Both the position numbers and the translations under genes were made by a program. Shown piece after piece: positions 31,101-46,100 of a DNA stretch of 64,000 nt (positions within the stretch are counted from its first letter, which is position 1; every line of letters starts with the position of its first letter). This DNA is from Spizellomyces punctatus DAOM BR117 (taxonomy: Eukaryota; Chytridiomycota; Chytridiomycetes; Spizellomycetales; Spizellomycetaceae), in NCBI RefSeq assembly GCF_000182565.1, contig NW_015971556.1, forward strand, positions 1 through 64,000, given 5' to 3'. Below the pieces are notes generated by a model. It was given only the letters and a program-made list of their open reading frames with translations. It made no database searches and was not told the DNA's origin.

Positions 31101-34100
31101 AATAGGCAACTCTGCCCGGAAGGTAGCAGCTCCAAGTGCATCAAGCCCGTAGATCGGGGCTTTAGTAATTTTGTCACGAGTAAAGCAGAGGGATCCTGAC
31201 GCCAACCGACTGTTGCTCATTAGCGTGGGCATGCAAACGCACCCAGCAGGTGCGGTTGTTGTTGCAGACGTATAAACGAAGAAGGGTAGATTGATCTCGG
31301 CACATCGGGATGCGCACACGTCCAGAGAAATATCCCGGTAAGATTTGGTTTGCGGGAAAGCTAACGTCGCTTGCGAAAGGATTGTTGTGTAATTATTCGT
31401 AGCTAGCGCAATATGAAGGACTTGCGAAAGGTCCCCGAACGACCAGCATCCTTGGAAACTGTACCCTGGAGCAGATGGAGCTACATCAGGCTTAACGCCA
31501 GGAGCGCATGACGAATAGGTTGTTCCATTGACCGTAAATGGGCCCAAGCAGGTCTCATTTAAGTTAATAGTCTGGCGCGGCAGCATTTGTCGTACAGCGG
31601 TCGCACAGGTCGGCCCACTCCAGTTCGGTGGGCAGGAACACATATTGGGCCCGATACACACACCCCCATTTTGACACGCTATTGAGCAGGTAAAGCCGGT
31701 AAGTCCAGATACGCTGAGTTGAACAGTCACTGCCTTTGCCGACAAAACCGCGATATAAACCTCTCCTTTCAGAGATGGGATAGAGATGGCGCACTGCAGA
31801 GACTGTGCCGGCATACACTTAGCAATCGCAACGGGGCTCGCTGTACACGAGGGGAAGGCAACTAGCCACATTCGAGACGGTTGCGATGCCGAACTTGATA
31901 AAACAAATGGTTCGCCCGTCGCCGTTATCTTGTACCAGCGGGCGAGACGAGGAGTGTTCACCATGCGAGTAGTTCGTGGGTCTTCGTCAATATCTTTTGA
32001 GGATATCGATGCGTTCAGTGGGGCTGATGAAGTAAGGACAGCTGCTCCAGCACACCCAGTTTTGGGGTCAGGCAGTACACACCCATCAGTACCGATGCCG
32101 GTACCAACGGTTCCTGGTGGACAACGACATTCATGGCCTCCGTAAGTATCCACGCACGTGGCATTACTATGGCAATTGTTGGAAGTCTGTCACATATACG
32201 AAGTTAGGAATGCAGCAAGTAAGGGGCTTCATCATCACAACTTACCATGCACTCGTTTACATTTACGCAAGTCCATTGATCCATAGCGGTAAACCCTGGG
32301 TTGCAGTTACATCTATAGCTTCCTGGAACATTCTCGCAACGGCCCGCCAAACCACATGGATTTGAGGCACACTCATCGATATCAATACAGCCGCTTTGCT
32401 CGAGCTCTCCGGTAGCAGAATAAGGATTGCCGGTATACCCAGGTGGGCATTCACAGAGATAGGATCCCGGAATGTTTCTACAAGTAGCACCTGTGGCACA
32501 CATAGACACATTGTAGGAAGCAGCAATACCACATTCATCTAAAAATCAGTCGAGGGAGAACGGTAAATTCGTTAATAACTGAAGTTTGACATTCATTTGC
32601 ACTGAGAGTCCGTACCAATATCTTCACAGTCGAACTGGTATCCACTGCCTAAAGGAAAGGAACTTTGGTTGAATATCTTGGATGATAAACTTTAGCCTTA
32701 ACAACCGTGTCGCATTACCTCCATAGCCAGGCTGACATGTGCAGATGTACTGTAAGTTATACCTATTTGCTACAGCAAGAGTCTGATTTGATACTGGAAA
32801 GTTGACATCTTCCCGCTTGGTACAACTCGCTAAAGGTGAGCAACCACCTTGCTCGGCGGATAAATCACACCAATTTCGCGAATATATGTATGACTCCAAT
32901 GTAATGTTTGTGAGCCTTCCAAGTCGGATTAACTCAGAGTCTGTGGACGTAAGTGGCTGTGACCATTGAGAAGGAACGCAGGGTACGTCCGACGTGGCGT
33001 CGTTGCAAGTTTGCGTCCAATTCTCCACATTAATACGAGTTAAGTTGAGGACATCGTACTTCTCAATAACCGTTGAGATTCCAATTTCGTAATAATCAAT
33101 TCCAGAATCAGGATCTAGGAAGGGATCGCCATGGTTGCATCCATAGCTGGCATTCGGTGGCCCAGGGAAGGTGGTGCTGGAAAACACCATCGATGCTGTA
33201 GATGCCAATTTACGGACCGCTAGACATAACGCAGGAAATTAGAATGATCAGCTCTCATCCTCGTTGTTTTGTAATATCACTGACTTACCCCATAACCGGA
33301 ACAACGGAGCCAGTTTCGGAAGACCTTGAATCCCTGCCGTTCCAACGAACAGGCCAGGAAGCTGGGAGGAGCCTACGACCAATCCTGCGTCGTCGGTGAC
33401 CGTTACCTGGGTTGTTCCTTCGCGAACAGTCACACTGTAGGTGAGATAAACTGAAGTCGGGTCCTGAGAGAAGTCCACCTCCGCCCCTCGTAAAGATTTA
33501 TCGCCCGGTTTTGCTGCCCACATGTACACTGATGGCTTATCCAAAGCCAGAATTTGGATTCCAATGGCATTATATGGCCAGCTGTTGTTGAAGTAATAAT
33601 TGCTTTGAGTTTCAAAGCTTCGCTCCACGACAGGAATATTACTATCTGTCAATATGATGCTGCTAGCAGCCCCGTAGGTTGGACTCGCTTTGAAGCGGAA
33701 GGAAAAGCTTCCACCGGAAATCGAAACGTTGGAAACTACTTCACATCCACGCGTGAGATGTTCATCAGCCGAGTCGGTTGCTGCGACTAGCGTAAGGCGA
33801 TTTGAAGCAAAGGTTGCACAGCTTGGGGAAAACACAATTCTCGCATCATCCAATCCAAAATCGGTCGTCAGACTTGACGAGATACTCCAACGAGCAGACG
33901 CTCCCGATGTAAAAGTGTCAACATTAGGTTGACATGGACTTTCACCAACGGATTCCGCCCAAGTGAGGGCCACAGAGTTGTTGCTGGCAGTATAGGCCAT
34001 ATTTACGGATGGGTCATACCCTTGTTTTACAGTTCCAAGAATGGGTGGTGTCACATCCACGTGCAGCGGAACACTCGCTGAATACGAAGTGAGACCTGCA

Positions 34101-37100
34101 TTGTTCACAGCTTTGATGAGAATTCGATGCGTACCACTGCAAAGGATGGACGATTAGTTTAAAACTATTCAGAGTTACTGCAGAAAATGCGGACCATTCA
34201 CACCTTTCTGTTAGTGGAGCGGCAATATCAATTGAACTAGTGGTGTTGAGATCACTTCCAACAGAGGAGAACGGGACGGTGAGGAGATCAGGATTGTCCA
34301 ATGCCATAGAGACGGGATCCTCTGCCGAATCACGTCGTCTCAACTGTCCGGTGCTGTTTTCAGCTGGTGGTTCCAGCATCACGGCGTACTGTATGTCTTG
34401 AATATCGCCTCCAAAATCCCCCAAGTTTATCTATCGTAAAGAGGTGTTAACAGAGAATACAACAAAATTCAGATGAACATGCATCGAGATTACCGTCATA
34501 CTTCCAGAAGCCGCCTGCCAGCTCTCTGTCGCATTCTCAGCTTGCCCGGAAAACGCAATTACTAAGGGCGCCGGCTGTGTGTTATTAACAATAAATCCTA
34601 GACTTTTAGTAATAGTGCCCTGAGCGTTCAGATCTGTCGCACGAACAAAAGCGTAATATTCGCTTCGATTGCCTCCGATTTCCGTGACGTTCAAAGACAA
34701 TCCCGTGAAGTTAAACATCACAGCATTAGGGTCCACATGAGTGAAATTCACAATGTAACTCTGGCTGTTGGATGAATCCGCGGAGCTTGATAGTGCGACA
34801 TCGATGGCGAGTGGTGACCAGACCGATGTGATACCCCGCCATTGAATATTCACTGTGTCTGTGGATACTTGAGATGTGGCAGTGGTTATGCCCAAGCCAT
34901 TGTCAATCCACACCTCTCCGACGGTTGGAGGATCTCTGGAGGCGATACTTGAGATGGAGTTGTCAAACAAAATTGCGGAACAGTAAGCTCACCTCAGTCC
35001 AATAACAAAACCAGGAGAAACACCAGTAACAATGTCACCAGTGCAAGAAGTCGCCTGTACAGTCACATAATATGTTGTGTATGGCTTCAATTCGGTAGAA
35101 ATCCACGCAGTAAAGTTTCGTGTGAGGCCTGCATCCGTCCAGATCAAAATGTTTGCAGCCCCGTCGCTTATTAAATAATCTGTTCCAACCGCATATCTAT
35201 AATTCACCACAAAACAGGTATCCGAGGAGAAGTCCTCCCAAGAAGCGGACACCGTATGGGGATCGTTCTGGAAAGACTGCTGAATCCCTGGCAGCGGGCC
35301 ATCCCAGACTTTCCCAGCTTTAGCAGGTGAATGGACAATCGTGACTGCATCGCTTACAGCCGGTACCGCGTTCGACATTCCGAAGCTATTGAAAGCCTTG
35401 ACTATGACAACGTAGCTTCTCATTGGGACGAGTCCGAGGTTTGCTGCTACGATTTCCGTCTCCGTAGTGGAGGTGACTGGCCATACAACTGCGTTCGTAA
35501 GATTATCTTTGATCCACCATTGATACTCCGCGATGGGGCACGGATGAGTGAACTTCCATGCCGCAGACAGGACGTTTCTGTCTTTTTGGAATCCACTGCT
35601 AGCACTTGTGGAGTACACCGATACGGGCATTGGACCATTGTCCACTACCCCCAGAGGTGACGACGTGGCCTGAGCAGAAAGTCCCGCTCCATTGACAGCC
35701 CGTACCACGATCACTATTTGACTTCCTGGTCTGGGAGCAACATCTAATTGTAGGGTTGCCGTTGTAGCAGTTCCAACGTCCTTCCACTTAAGCAAGAATG
35801 CCTGACCTTGGTACTCTTTCACGGCAACCCTATAGCGCGCAATGCCGCTCTCGGCATCAGTAAAGGCACCGTCCCACGACGCAACGATATTGTTCGTTCC
35901 TCGATGACAATCAATGACGTTTCGGGGTAGCGCCGATGCTGATGATGTAAAGTTTATCCCTTCGACCTCCGAAAGAAAAAGAATCTTGTCGTACTTGGTA
36001 TCTGGTGGTGTCCTATCAATCGAGAGAACGGTGTAGGCCGATGAAGACATTCCCACGCTGTTTGTACCAGTAACAGTCACGAAATACTGCGAGGATGGCG
36101 TTTCTAGGTAAACAAATGCAGGATCAAATACGTAAGAGTTTCCAACGACGGTCTTAGGAGTAAGAATTTCAACCCCGCCAGTTGTTGTGCCCAGAGACAC
36201 TGTGACATTAGCAACAGCACTTTCCGGGTCTACGAAAGCACTCCAAGAGCAGCTGAAAGGCAGTCGCGGAGTAACAATAGCTGAGGAGCACCCGAAGTCG
36301 GTGGGCGCAACCGGTGGGGTGGCGTCCACAACTAGATGGTTGCTGTAAACTGTTGAGGACGTGCCTGTGATACTGTCTACAGCGCTGCATTTGGCAAAAC
36401 TTGCTGTTCCGTATGGTATACTACTAATATTTGCTAGGAAGGCAACTGAATATTGCTCAGTTGCTGGAAACTGCGATACCGTGAGTGGAAAAACGTCGTC
36501 TGTGTCAAATCTCCCAATGGACACTTGAAGTGAGTCGAATCCTTCGCTTCCCAAGCCTGTGCTTGCTGCGCACGTAACCTTAATTTGGTTTACACTCGCA
36601 TTTGATACGTAGCTTGAGCCATCGGCCAGCTGGAGAGTGGGCTCTTTAAAACGGTATCAGAATGCTTCAGCATAACGGCGCTGACCCTATCCTTCAGTGT
36701 GCAGAAACTTACCAAAAGGAGCCTCATACGCGACCCTGAACCCAGCTGAAGTTGAGCTCACTTTTTCAGTAAAGGTGTCAGGGCCCGTCGTGCCAAATGT
36801 TCCGTAAACCGTAATAAAGTAGGTCACATTTGGCTGCAGTGCGCTCGATGGATAATTGATGAACCCGGAAGAGTTCTTGGAAGGATATACAAGGTACGCA
36901 GATGTTTCCTGAACAACGTCGGTGGAGTTGGGCGTCGTTCCCATACTCCACGTGTACAATGCTCCGGCAAAAAAATGCTTGAACCCCTGGAAGTTGATCA
37001 GTCGTAGTTAGTCTCTCCACTAACCCATAACAGTGAGCTCTCTTCCTTACATTGAAGGTAGCCGTTACTAAATCACGCTCAATTTGGATCCTTGTTTCGA

Positions 37101-40100
37101 CGTTTGGCATAAACCCATCCCAGACGGTTCCCGGTTTTGCGCCGGGGACAATCTTCACACACCCAGATTCATGCAAGACAGATTCTAAACCAGCAACATT
37201 TCGTGCGTATACTAAAAACCAAGTTAATTAAGCTTTCACTTGCTAACGTCATCCTTGAATTCATACCAGTCATGCAATATGTCTGGTTTGCTGCCAGATC
37301 CATTGGATAAGCTATGAATGTACTGGAGGGCTCAACAGCTATGAATCCATTTGTGTAATTGGTGGAGCCGGTCTCATCACTGAACGAAACGAAGATATTT
37401 GTGATAGGGACAATGGTTTTCTGAAATGGAGCAAAGATTGTGAGGGAATTCTAAAACTTTCAAGCAACCTTGTCCGATGCGCACCTGATAAGAGAACCAG
37501 CCTCGCAATGCGTCGTTATTGGTTGAGAAACGCAGCGAAGGTGTTCCCAAAGCAACAGACCCCACACCACTTGCGAGAAGTACCGGTGGTAATGTTGCAA
37601 TTGTAATTTCAAACCCGACTCTGGTCGAAAGACCAGCTCGGTTAACAGCGCTAACGAAGACGGTGTAGCTGTTGAACTCTTTCAATGGTGGGTTGGCAGT
37701 GATGGTACATCCTGAACTTGTAATATTAGCCGTAGCTCCCGGCACGGCAACCAAGTCCGGATCCAATATCCAGCAAGCAAGTGCATTACTTGCGAGACCT
37801 AAAATGCGGGTGAGTGTCCTATTGAAAATACACTTTGGCGCGAATCTCATTGCTGCCAGACCTGATTCGGGCTCGTCCCATTCCCAATCAATGGTAAAAG
37901 TCGCTGGTGTTTGAATGTACGTCGTTGTCCCATAGACGCTATTTCCTCGATAATTGAGGAACTTCAACAACGGTGGTGTCTCATCTGGGACGCGAATATT
38001 GAGGGAGAACAGCTTATGACATTACTGAATGGAATGTTGCACCTACCGACGGTGACATTTCCTGTTGTTGCAACAGCAGTATTGCGAGTTCCCGCAGCAT
38101 TGTATGCAGTAACCACTGCGTAAAACGTTTGCCCCTGGGATATTGGTGCACCGTACAGAACCGCGTTGGTTCGAGTCGGTAGGGCATAGTCCACGATAGT
38201 TTCGGGATAGAGGATAGCTCCTATGATGCATTATCAATTAGAAACACTGTGATGTTAAACACCCTTTAACAGACTACATGTTAATACCTGTGTTGCTATC
38301 CAATAGCTGGATTGTATACTTTAATAAGCCAGATTCGTCATCTGAACTAGAGGTCCAGTTCAAGGTGACAAATAACCGCTGATTTTGGAAAATGCCGTTT
38401 CCGCCCGTAAGTATCTTTGCTTCAAAGGGTGTTGGACCAGTGATATCGATGATTGCTGAGCGGATATTGAGAGATTTTAGGACGAAGTATCTCGAGAAGG
38501 GTACTCTATTATGAACTTACTTCCACGCGAACTGGCAACGGAGTACTTCGAATCAGGTCCATTATCATTCCACGCTCGTACGTTAGCAAATACGATCGAA
38601 TCTGCCAGCAGCGGTGAGGAGATCCCGTACTCAGTGTATTCATAATAACGTCGCTCACCTTGCGGAACAGTAACCTTCGTTACAGGAAGACAGGCTTGCG
38701 AATCCCATCTTCCAACCTCCGTCCAATCCATAATGTCTGTTTGCTCTGGTAGAGTTCCAAAGGACACGTCAATACGCCCGATTCCACTCACGGCAGACTG
38801 CGGTATCCTCTTTTAGTAAAAATACCGTGCAACAAGGTTGGATGCAACATAGACCTTACCACAAAGCTTGTCCATGAGCAACAGAGTGTCTGGTTGCTGT
38901 CAATGTAATCATCCTGCGTCCAAAGAGTAGCCCCATCAAAAACAGTTCCTGGGGTTGGGGGGTAGAAATCAACTGCACTAATATCCGTGAAACCAGTGTC
39001 AGTTAGCACGTCAGTGTGAAGAGAAATATGTATATGAAAGTACTTGCATAGGACGCTCGGTTGACAAAGCAAAGAAATTGCCAGCATTGTCGGCAATTTG
39101 AAGTTGTCCTACAAGACAATGTTGCACAATAAGCGCCTTGCCTTCAGCAATGTGATTACTTTCAAACCTATACCATAAAGCAATTTCCCGTTCAACTTTT
39201 CATCAACTGTAATTGTGTAGTTCTGAATGCCCGGGGTCGCACTGGGATCAAGTGTTATGTAACCAGTATATCTCGGAGTGTATCCTAAAAATCATTTGTG
39301 AGGCAAGCAAGTCGTTCAAAGGAGCAACATCATAATAACAGTACCATCACCCAGTCCAACGTTGATATACTTCACGCCGGACAAATTATCAGAGTAATTA
39401 AATGATAATACAATGTCTCCAAGTGAGCCAGGTTCGGTGCTGGGAGCGATGCTGATGCCACCGGTTGGAGGCGTCGCTGGCAAGGAGAGTGTCCCATCAG
39501 TTTGAGCTTGTCCAATTATTCAATGTCACCTGAATACATACCGTCAACAACGTATCCGTTTCTGCAGCGAAGGGTTTTCAAACCAACCCAGTTTGTTGCT
39601 TGAATGCAAATTGTGTGATTACCCTCTGGTAGCTCATATCCGCTCAGGGACATGGCGATATCCTGTAATCAAACGTCAAATGGGGTGTGCTTGATCCTTT
39701 GTATCGAATCTAACTTACGGCTCCTCCGGGACCCGGTACAATAAAGTTGGTCCACCCATTGTAAGGCATCCAGGAATCGACATCAACTGGTATCAGATCC
39801 GCATCTATGTCATTTGGCCCAATTGCGAAATTCCAAGCCGCAATATCCGTTTCATTGTCAATAAATCCATTGAAATTGAAGAAGACTGACTAATTGAGTC
39901 ATAAGAGATTCTCTGTAAAACTTCTTGTCATTTAGTTCCCCAATAGCACTAACAATCCCTACCGATTGTGCGTTTGTTGCTTCCCAGTCACGCCGAAACT
40001 TCTGTCCGAAATAAAGGCTCCCTAGGTCTGGAGGAGTCACATCCACCTACGAAAAGAACCAGTGAGTGGAAATGTACTTATCGGTGCACCGCATCGACGT

Positions 40101-43100
40101 AATGGACCGAACTATTTGTCTCTCACTTACCATGGTGCCTTTTGATTGAACTGACGAGACGTATCCCAGTGTATTTGTCGCCTGAATAGCCAGGTAATAT
40201 GTTTTTCCATGCTCAAGTGTCAAGCCGGGAAATGTGAGTCTCCCCATTGTAGCATTTGCATCTAACTTCATCCACGGAACCGTATCATTGAGGGCACCTT
40301 CCTGCTTGCTTGTGCCTACCGCACATAAAATTTCTCTGAGAGGAGTGGCATCTTTGATGCTGTAGGCAAACGACAATTTATCGACCAATGGCTGCAGTGC
40401 GGTACCATTCCGCTGAAGATCAACCTCGGTTGTGAAGGCTCGTAGATTTTTGCGTTGAACTACCCAAGTTTCATTTTCTCCGATGGAGAATTCGAACTCA
40501 GACGGCTGCGTCAGGTCAGTTTCCCAGATATTGATAATTGGGGGCGATAGATCCCATAAAACTTTGGTCGATGCTGTGGTTTCTAGTCCTTGCTGATTTT
40601 TGGCGGTGATAGTGACATACAAGTCAATCTCATCAAACCACTCTTTATCGGTAGGACCGGGGAATGTTAAACTCTCCCCTTGGTCTCTAGGGACTGTTGA
40701 GCGTGGAATGATGCTTGTATCTCCTGGTCCCCACCCCACGCCCACGCTAGGAAAACAAGCGTTTTAGCCTTTTCGCCCAAGTCACTGTGTGAACTTGCAA
40801 TTTATGACAAACCTAATTTCGGCAATTCCTGACTCTCCATCGTGTGCAGCAAAGCGAGTAAACAATAACGGGTTCACCGGGGTCAGACCAACTACCTGTT
40901 GCGCTAATAATTGGTCGATAATTGGTGGGGTTCTGTCAGCCAACGTTCCGCTCGCATCTGATATTGTGAGAGCTCCAGGTGCAGGACAGGTATCCAGCAC
41001 ACGAATCTTGATCGTAGATAGCCTAAACAATATGAATGTGAGATGCGTGGTTCGGGGGTCTAATCGTAAGCATCTGAAATCCTACGCGAATCTGACGATG
41101 GTGACCCTCCAGGTAATGTCGAAAAAGAAGAAGTCTATGGTTACTATGATAGCAATCTCGATGGCAAGTGGAACAATCTCCACATTAATCTATGTAAAAT
41201 TAAAACAATTAGCAGCTGATTGTCACAGAACAAGTTCAACCGGGCGGCCTTACATCGATACAAGTTCCAATTGGGAAGTTTGACAGCGGAAAGTGGACTG
41301 TTATCGGCACATGCGTGTCTGCAACAATCCCAGTAACCTGCAATCCAACGCTCGCGATAAAGATGTCAAGCGAAAGACTACCGGATACCGAAATCGCGAA
41401 AGCTGGAATAACGGTGGGTTCTAACGTCATTCCCATCAGACAGACGCGCATTCCCGCTTGTATCCCCAGAATAGCGTCAAAGTCCCTGATTTTCCGCGAA
41501 AAGGACACATTCGTTAGTAAAAATGCGTGTAAGGTAGTAACAAGAAAACAGATATTTCTACGCACAATTCAAACGTCACGGGTACCATGCCTCCAACAAG
41601 AATTGTTTTCTCCGCGTGGAAAATATTGATGCTCTTCCTGAATTCCGGGAGCATACCACCTGCGCAGAGCTCCTGAGCGTTCTCGAATTCATCGTCGATA
41701 CATACGTTCGGAACGTTCACCGGAAACCCGCTGAAGGACGCTCTTCGTGCAAGGGAAACTGCGTGGGAATCAGGTTCATCGAATTCCAGGGCTCTTCGTG
41801 CTTTTGAGCTCTTTTTAGGCTTTGTTTTAGATTTACCACTCTTGTCTGCCTCCTTTTTAGCATCGAGAGCATCCGCTAGATCCTGTTGGTTCAGAGCTTG
41901 CTTGCCTATGATGGGGGTCTGAGGGACATAGCTGCGCCCGAGAATCGTTAACAAATAATAGTTGGGGTTCGGATTGAACCCGGACAGAATGGTGGGAATC
42001 CGACGGGGCAGACTGAACAGTGCATAAGTAAATTGAGTACGAAGCGCAGCAACACATGGAGAAAGGTATACTTACTATTTTCCGGGATCTAGCCATACGT
42101 TAGGATCTCTCTTATCCTGAATACTCAGGTGGATCTCGGAACCTTTAGGTGCCGCAATGGAATCTCCTCTTTTGACCTTTGTTTTACCAACGACTACGTT
42201 GAGGTCGACTAAAGGAGTCACCCGATTGATTATAATATTGTAGTTGCTTAGACTATGGTAGTGCATTTTAAGAAACGAGTAAGTCAGCGGATAGCACAGA
42301 ATTACATATCGCTGTCAACCCACCTGCCGTCAGTTACAGAAAGAATAAGCGCCCCATCATCAGCCCTGCTGAGTGTCCCGTCAAGCGGAGCCACGATCTC
42401 TTCTCTTCCCTCCACATCTAGGAAACTGCCGTTGTACTTTTTATCCAACATGGCGCTGGGAAACGCCATCGGTGCACCGTTATTATCCGCGGCGACTCGA
42501 TTAGGGAACGGTTGGTCAAATTTGGGTCCGAACACGCTACCGAGGTACTTCTTGAGTTCTAGAAAAAGGCCATTCATATAAATCCCAAGTATTTAGGACG
42601 GAATGAACTGAGCAAAGTTACCATTGTGTGTAGCACTGAGCTTTCCCATAGTAAGCTTGAAGTTCCGATACGCCTCAGCAATATTCCTTTGAGCAGCTTG
42701 AATGCTTTCGCTTGTCGTGTTATATAATTGCACGCTGGGTTGGACAAAGTCGAGTAATATGGGCTTCGACGCAGCGAGCGCTAGAAGCTGATCCAGGAAC
42801 TCGTGTTCAACGTCAGGCAGCATTCCCTCCAAAGCTTCGACGGAAAGGAGCGATTTGAGTGTCTCGAGCACCTTTTCGACCTGCCCTAAACCGGACTGGA
42901 TGCCCTGTTGTTTGCGAAATAAATGTGAGTTCTTATCGAGCGTATGTGTAGCGAAAGAAGTGTTGATCAAACCTCAATTCCGTGGACGATCGTGTTGTCA
43001 GCTTGCGCGGGACAATTCAGCACATTGTCAACACCCGCAGAAACATCGCCAAATCCTTGTGCCACATTCGCCAAGACATCGTCAATCCCATCAACTACCT

Positions 43101-46100
43101 TGGAATTCAGCTGCTTAGCAGAAGCTTTCACTTGAGCTTCCAAATACCCAAAAAAGTTTATAATGTTGAGCATATCAGATTCATCCGCAGGATCGCTGGG
43201 TACCGTGACGTTATTCAACCCAAAAGAGAAATCGGCTAGGCCAAAGGCACCCTGCGACGGGAAATTCGCAATCAAATGTTCCATGGCCGTAAATTTGGAC
43301 ACCAGAACATCGAATGCGTTGAGGGCATCTTGATAAGTCTTTGTGAAAGGACTGGTGACCTTGTCAATACCTTAAAAAGCTCTTAGAGTTAGATCGTAGA
43401 GAGTGACCTACTAGAAATAGTACTCACCTCTGAGAAACGCAGATTTGATGTTCGCTAGATCGGATAACTTAAAATTCTTGATCATATCGAGATCATACCC
43501 GACTTTTGCATATAATTTTAGTTGAGCATCCTAAACCAAGACACTCAGCATTAAGACACGGGTCAAAGAGTTACTATCAAGAATACGTACAAAAATAGTA
43601 GCTTCGGTATATCCACCGATATCAAAATAAAGAAACGCCTGTGCGCTATTGTTAATGTCTATCGTCAATTGAGTTCGCAGAACGGATAGAAAGAGATTGA
43701 TTTTGTTTTTGAAATTGACCAAGGCTCGAACTCCAACCACGCTGGGTCCTGTCGAGGAATGACATCAGACATGCGATAGATGCTCGTTTCTGTCGACGAT
43801 GATAACTTGCCATATCTCTGTTCCCAAAAGTACTTTGGGGTTTCCATGTTTAACTCGATAGACGTAGAGGTGAGTGACATGGAAACCAACCCTCTGGCTC
43901 GTAAAGCGCGGCGAGACAGGCCCATGTCGGTAGTTCCATTCATGACTCTTTCAAACCTATCTTCGTCACTTTGAAGAATATGCTTCAGTTCTTCCGCGCC
44001 TTCAATGACTTCTTCAAACGATATGCTACGCTTGTGCTTCTTATATGCTGCATGTGCAGCGGAACGCACACCGTCATCTCCTTCCGTCGCGGCAAGTATG
44101 AGAATATCTTCGATATCCGATCCATGATAAGATCCGAGCGACCTTATTGCACTCGCTCGCACAATTTCTGGGAAATGATTCGAAGTTACTTCGCTTCGCT
44201 TCAGATGGGAAAGGAGCACTGGGATAGATTTATTGTGTGCGGCATTTCCCAACGCTAGGAGAAGAGTGCCGTGGTAAGCAGCAGCATGGCTAACGTCGAT
44301 AACTTCGTCGTCAAAATCTCTCTTTGACTTTGCCCGGTCCGAGTTTAGTACATGATATTGACTATGATCGACTTCCGCGACCATTTCATGGAGGGTTGAA
44401 ACCAATTGTTCTCCTAGAGCGGTATCATTCTTCTCAAAGCTTTTCTGCGCCATCAGTCCAAGCGCTAGAGCAGCGTGTTGCTGAACATTTTCAGTTTCCT
44501 CTTGATAGCTTCCGTTGAATGTTGAATACTTTGTAAGCTCTTCAACTATCTCTGCAACTACCTTGGTAGGCTTGGCGCAGCGGGAAATCCCTTGGAGCGC
44601 AGTCGCCAGCGTCTCTTCAGGAACGTCACGACGAGACCGAGCCCCAAAAGTCTCTGCAAGAATTGTCTCGCCAACATTGGTGAAGGCTGTACATACTTCC
44701 GCTGCAAGATCCACAGCAACATATGCGACATCAGTGTGGACATACTGGGACAAAAGCTTCTGAACAGCAATGGCAGCTTGATTCTGATCGAGGCTTAGCA
44801 GTGCTTTACGTGCTCGTGCAAAGCATTGCGCTTTTTCGCCGCGTGTATGGTGTTTACGACTGTGTAGAACAGAAGAGTCATAGCACTCCATGCTCTCAGC
44901 CACGATGTTCATAACGGTTTCGAGAGGCACGGTTTTGGCGGCAATTTCGGTGGACAAGGATATCCTGACAATGTTTGCTGGCGTCGCGATAGTATGTGCA
45001 TCCTTAGTGGACCTTGTATGTAAGAGTTTGAGTGCAGTAGAGCCGGTAGCACTCATCAATAGATGCGCATCTTCAGTGCTGCGTTTCTCGACACCTGATG
45101 AGAAAAAACTTAGCGAACTACACGGGAGGACATATTCATGAAAATGCCCTAACCTCCAAAGTTGCCTCGCACACCAGCGCTTCCTTCGGACGAGACATGG
45201 TCTGTAATGACAACGCTGTGAATCTCATGCGTCTCTGGATGCTTCTCTATGATTTTTTCGTGATCATGCGTAAAGCGATCTTGCTCTGCTGTCTCTGCGT
45301 CATCGGCCTCGTCTCGCCGCGTTAACATCCGCTTGGTGAACCTTAGGTTGCTGGTGGCTGTGCTGGTGCCAACAGAGTACGCAGCATCATGACGCCCGCT
45401 CATGTCTGTCTCTGTAGTGTTGAAGTCGGCAGATCTTAATTTCTTCTCTTCATCGTATAATTTAGCTGAAAATAGGTTTGCGATGCTATTTGAAATACGA
45501 AATTGAAGTCGCGCTTCGATAGATTTCCAAACTGAACTTTGTAGGCACTTGTATGCACTTACGCCTTTTTGATGTTTAAGACCCCGCGTAACTCATCCGG
45601 GTCACTGAAAACTTCCTCCACGATGCCTGAATCGGACACGGCAAATCCAAACCAGTGCAAATTGAAATCATAATCCGTCGGTGTTTCTGAGCGCTTGATA
45701 CCTCCCTCTGGCAGTGGAGCAGTTACGATTATGCGGGGATGGCCAATGAAGACGAATTGGCATAGGGTGCGGTTGGCTTCGTCAGTATCATAAGGTTTGA
45801 TTGTGAATTTGGCATCAAGCTTCATTTCGGCATTGCTATCCAAAATTTTGAAGTTACAGTTAACGGGGAGGAAACCCTATCTACTATGTCGATAATGAAT
45901 ATAGACTGGTGGACTCACCCATTCTTATGTGCCGGTTTAACTGATAGTTCTGGACCCGAATTCAATATCGTCTTGCTCATATCAGATATGGATTCCACTT
46001 GAGTGGAAATAGAGTACTGATAACTCTTTCCAATCTGGAAATGGGCTGCATAGACATGGCTAGCAGAACAGGCCCAAAATGCGAGCAACAATAACAACTT

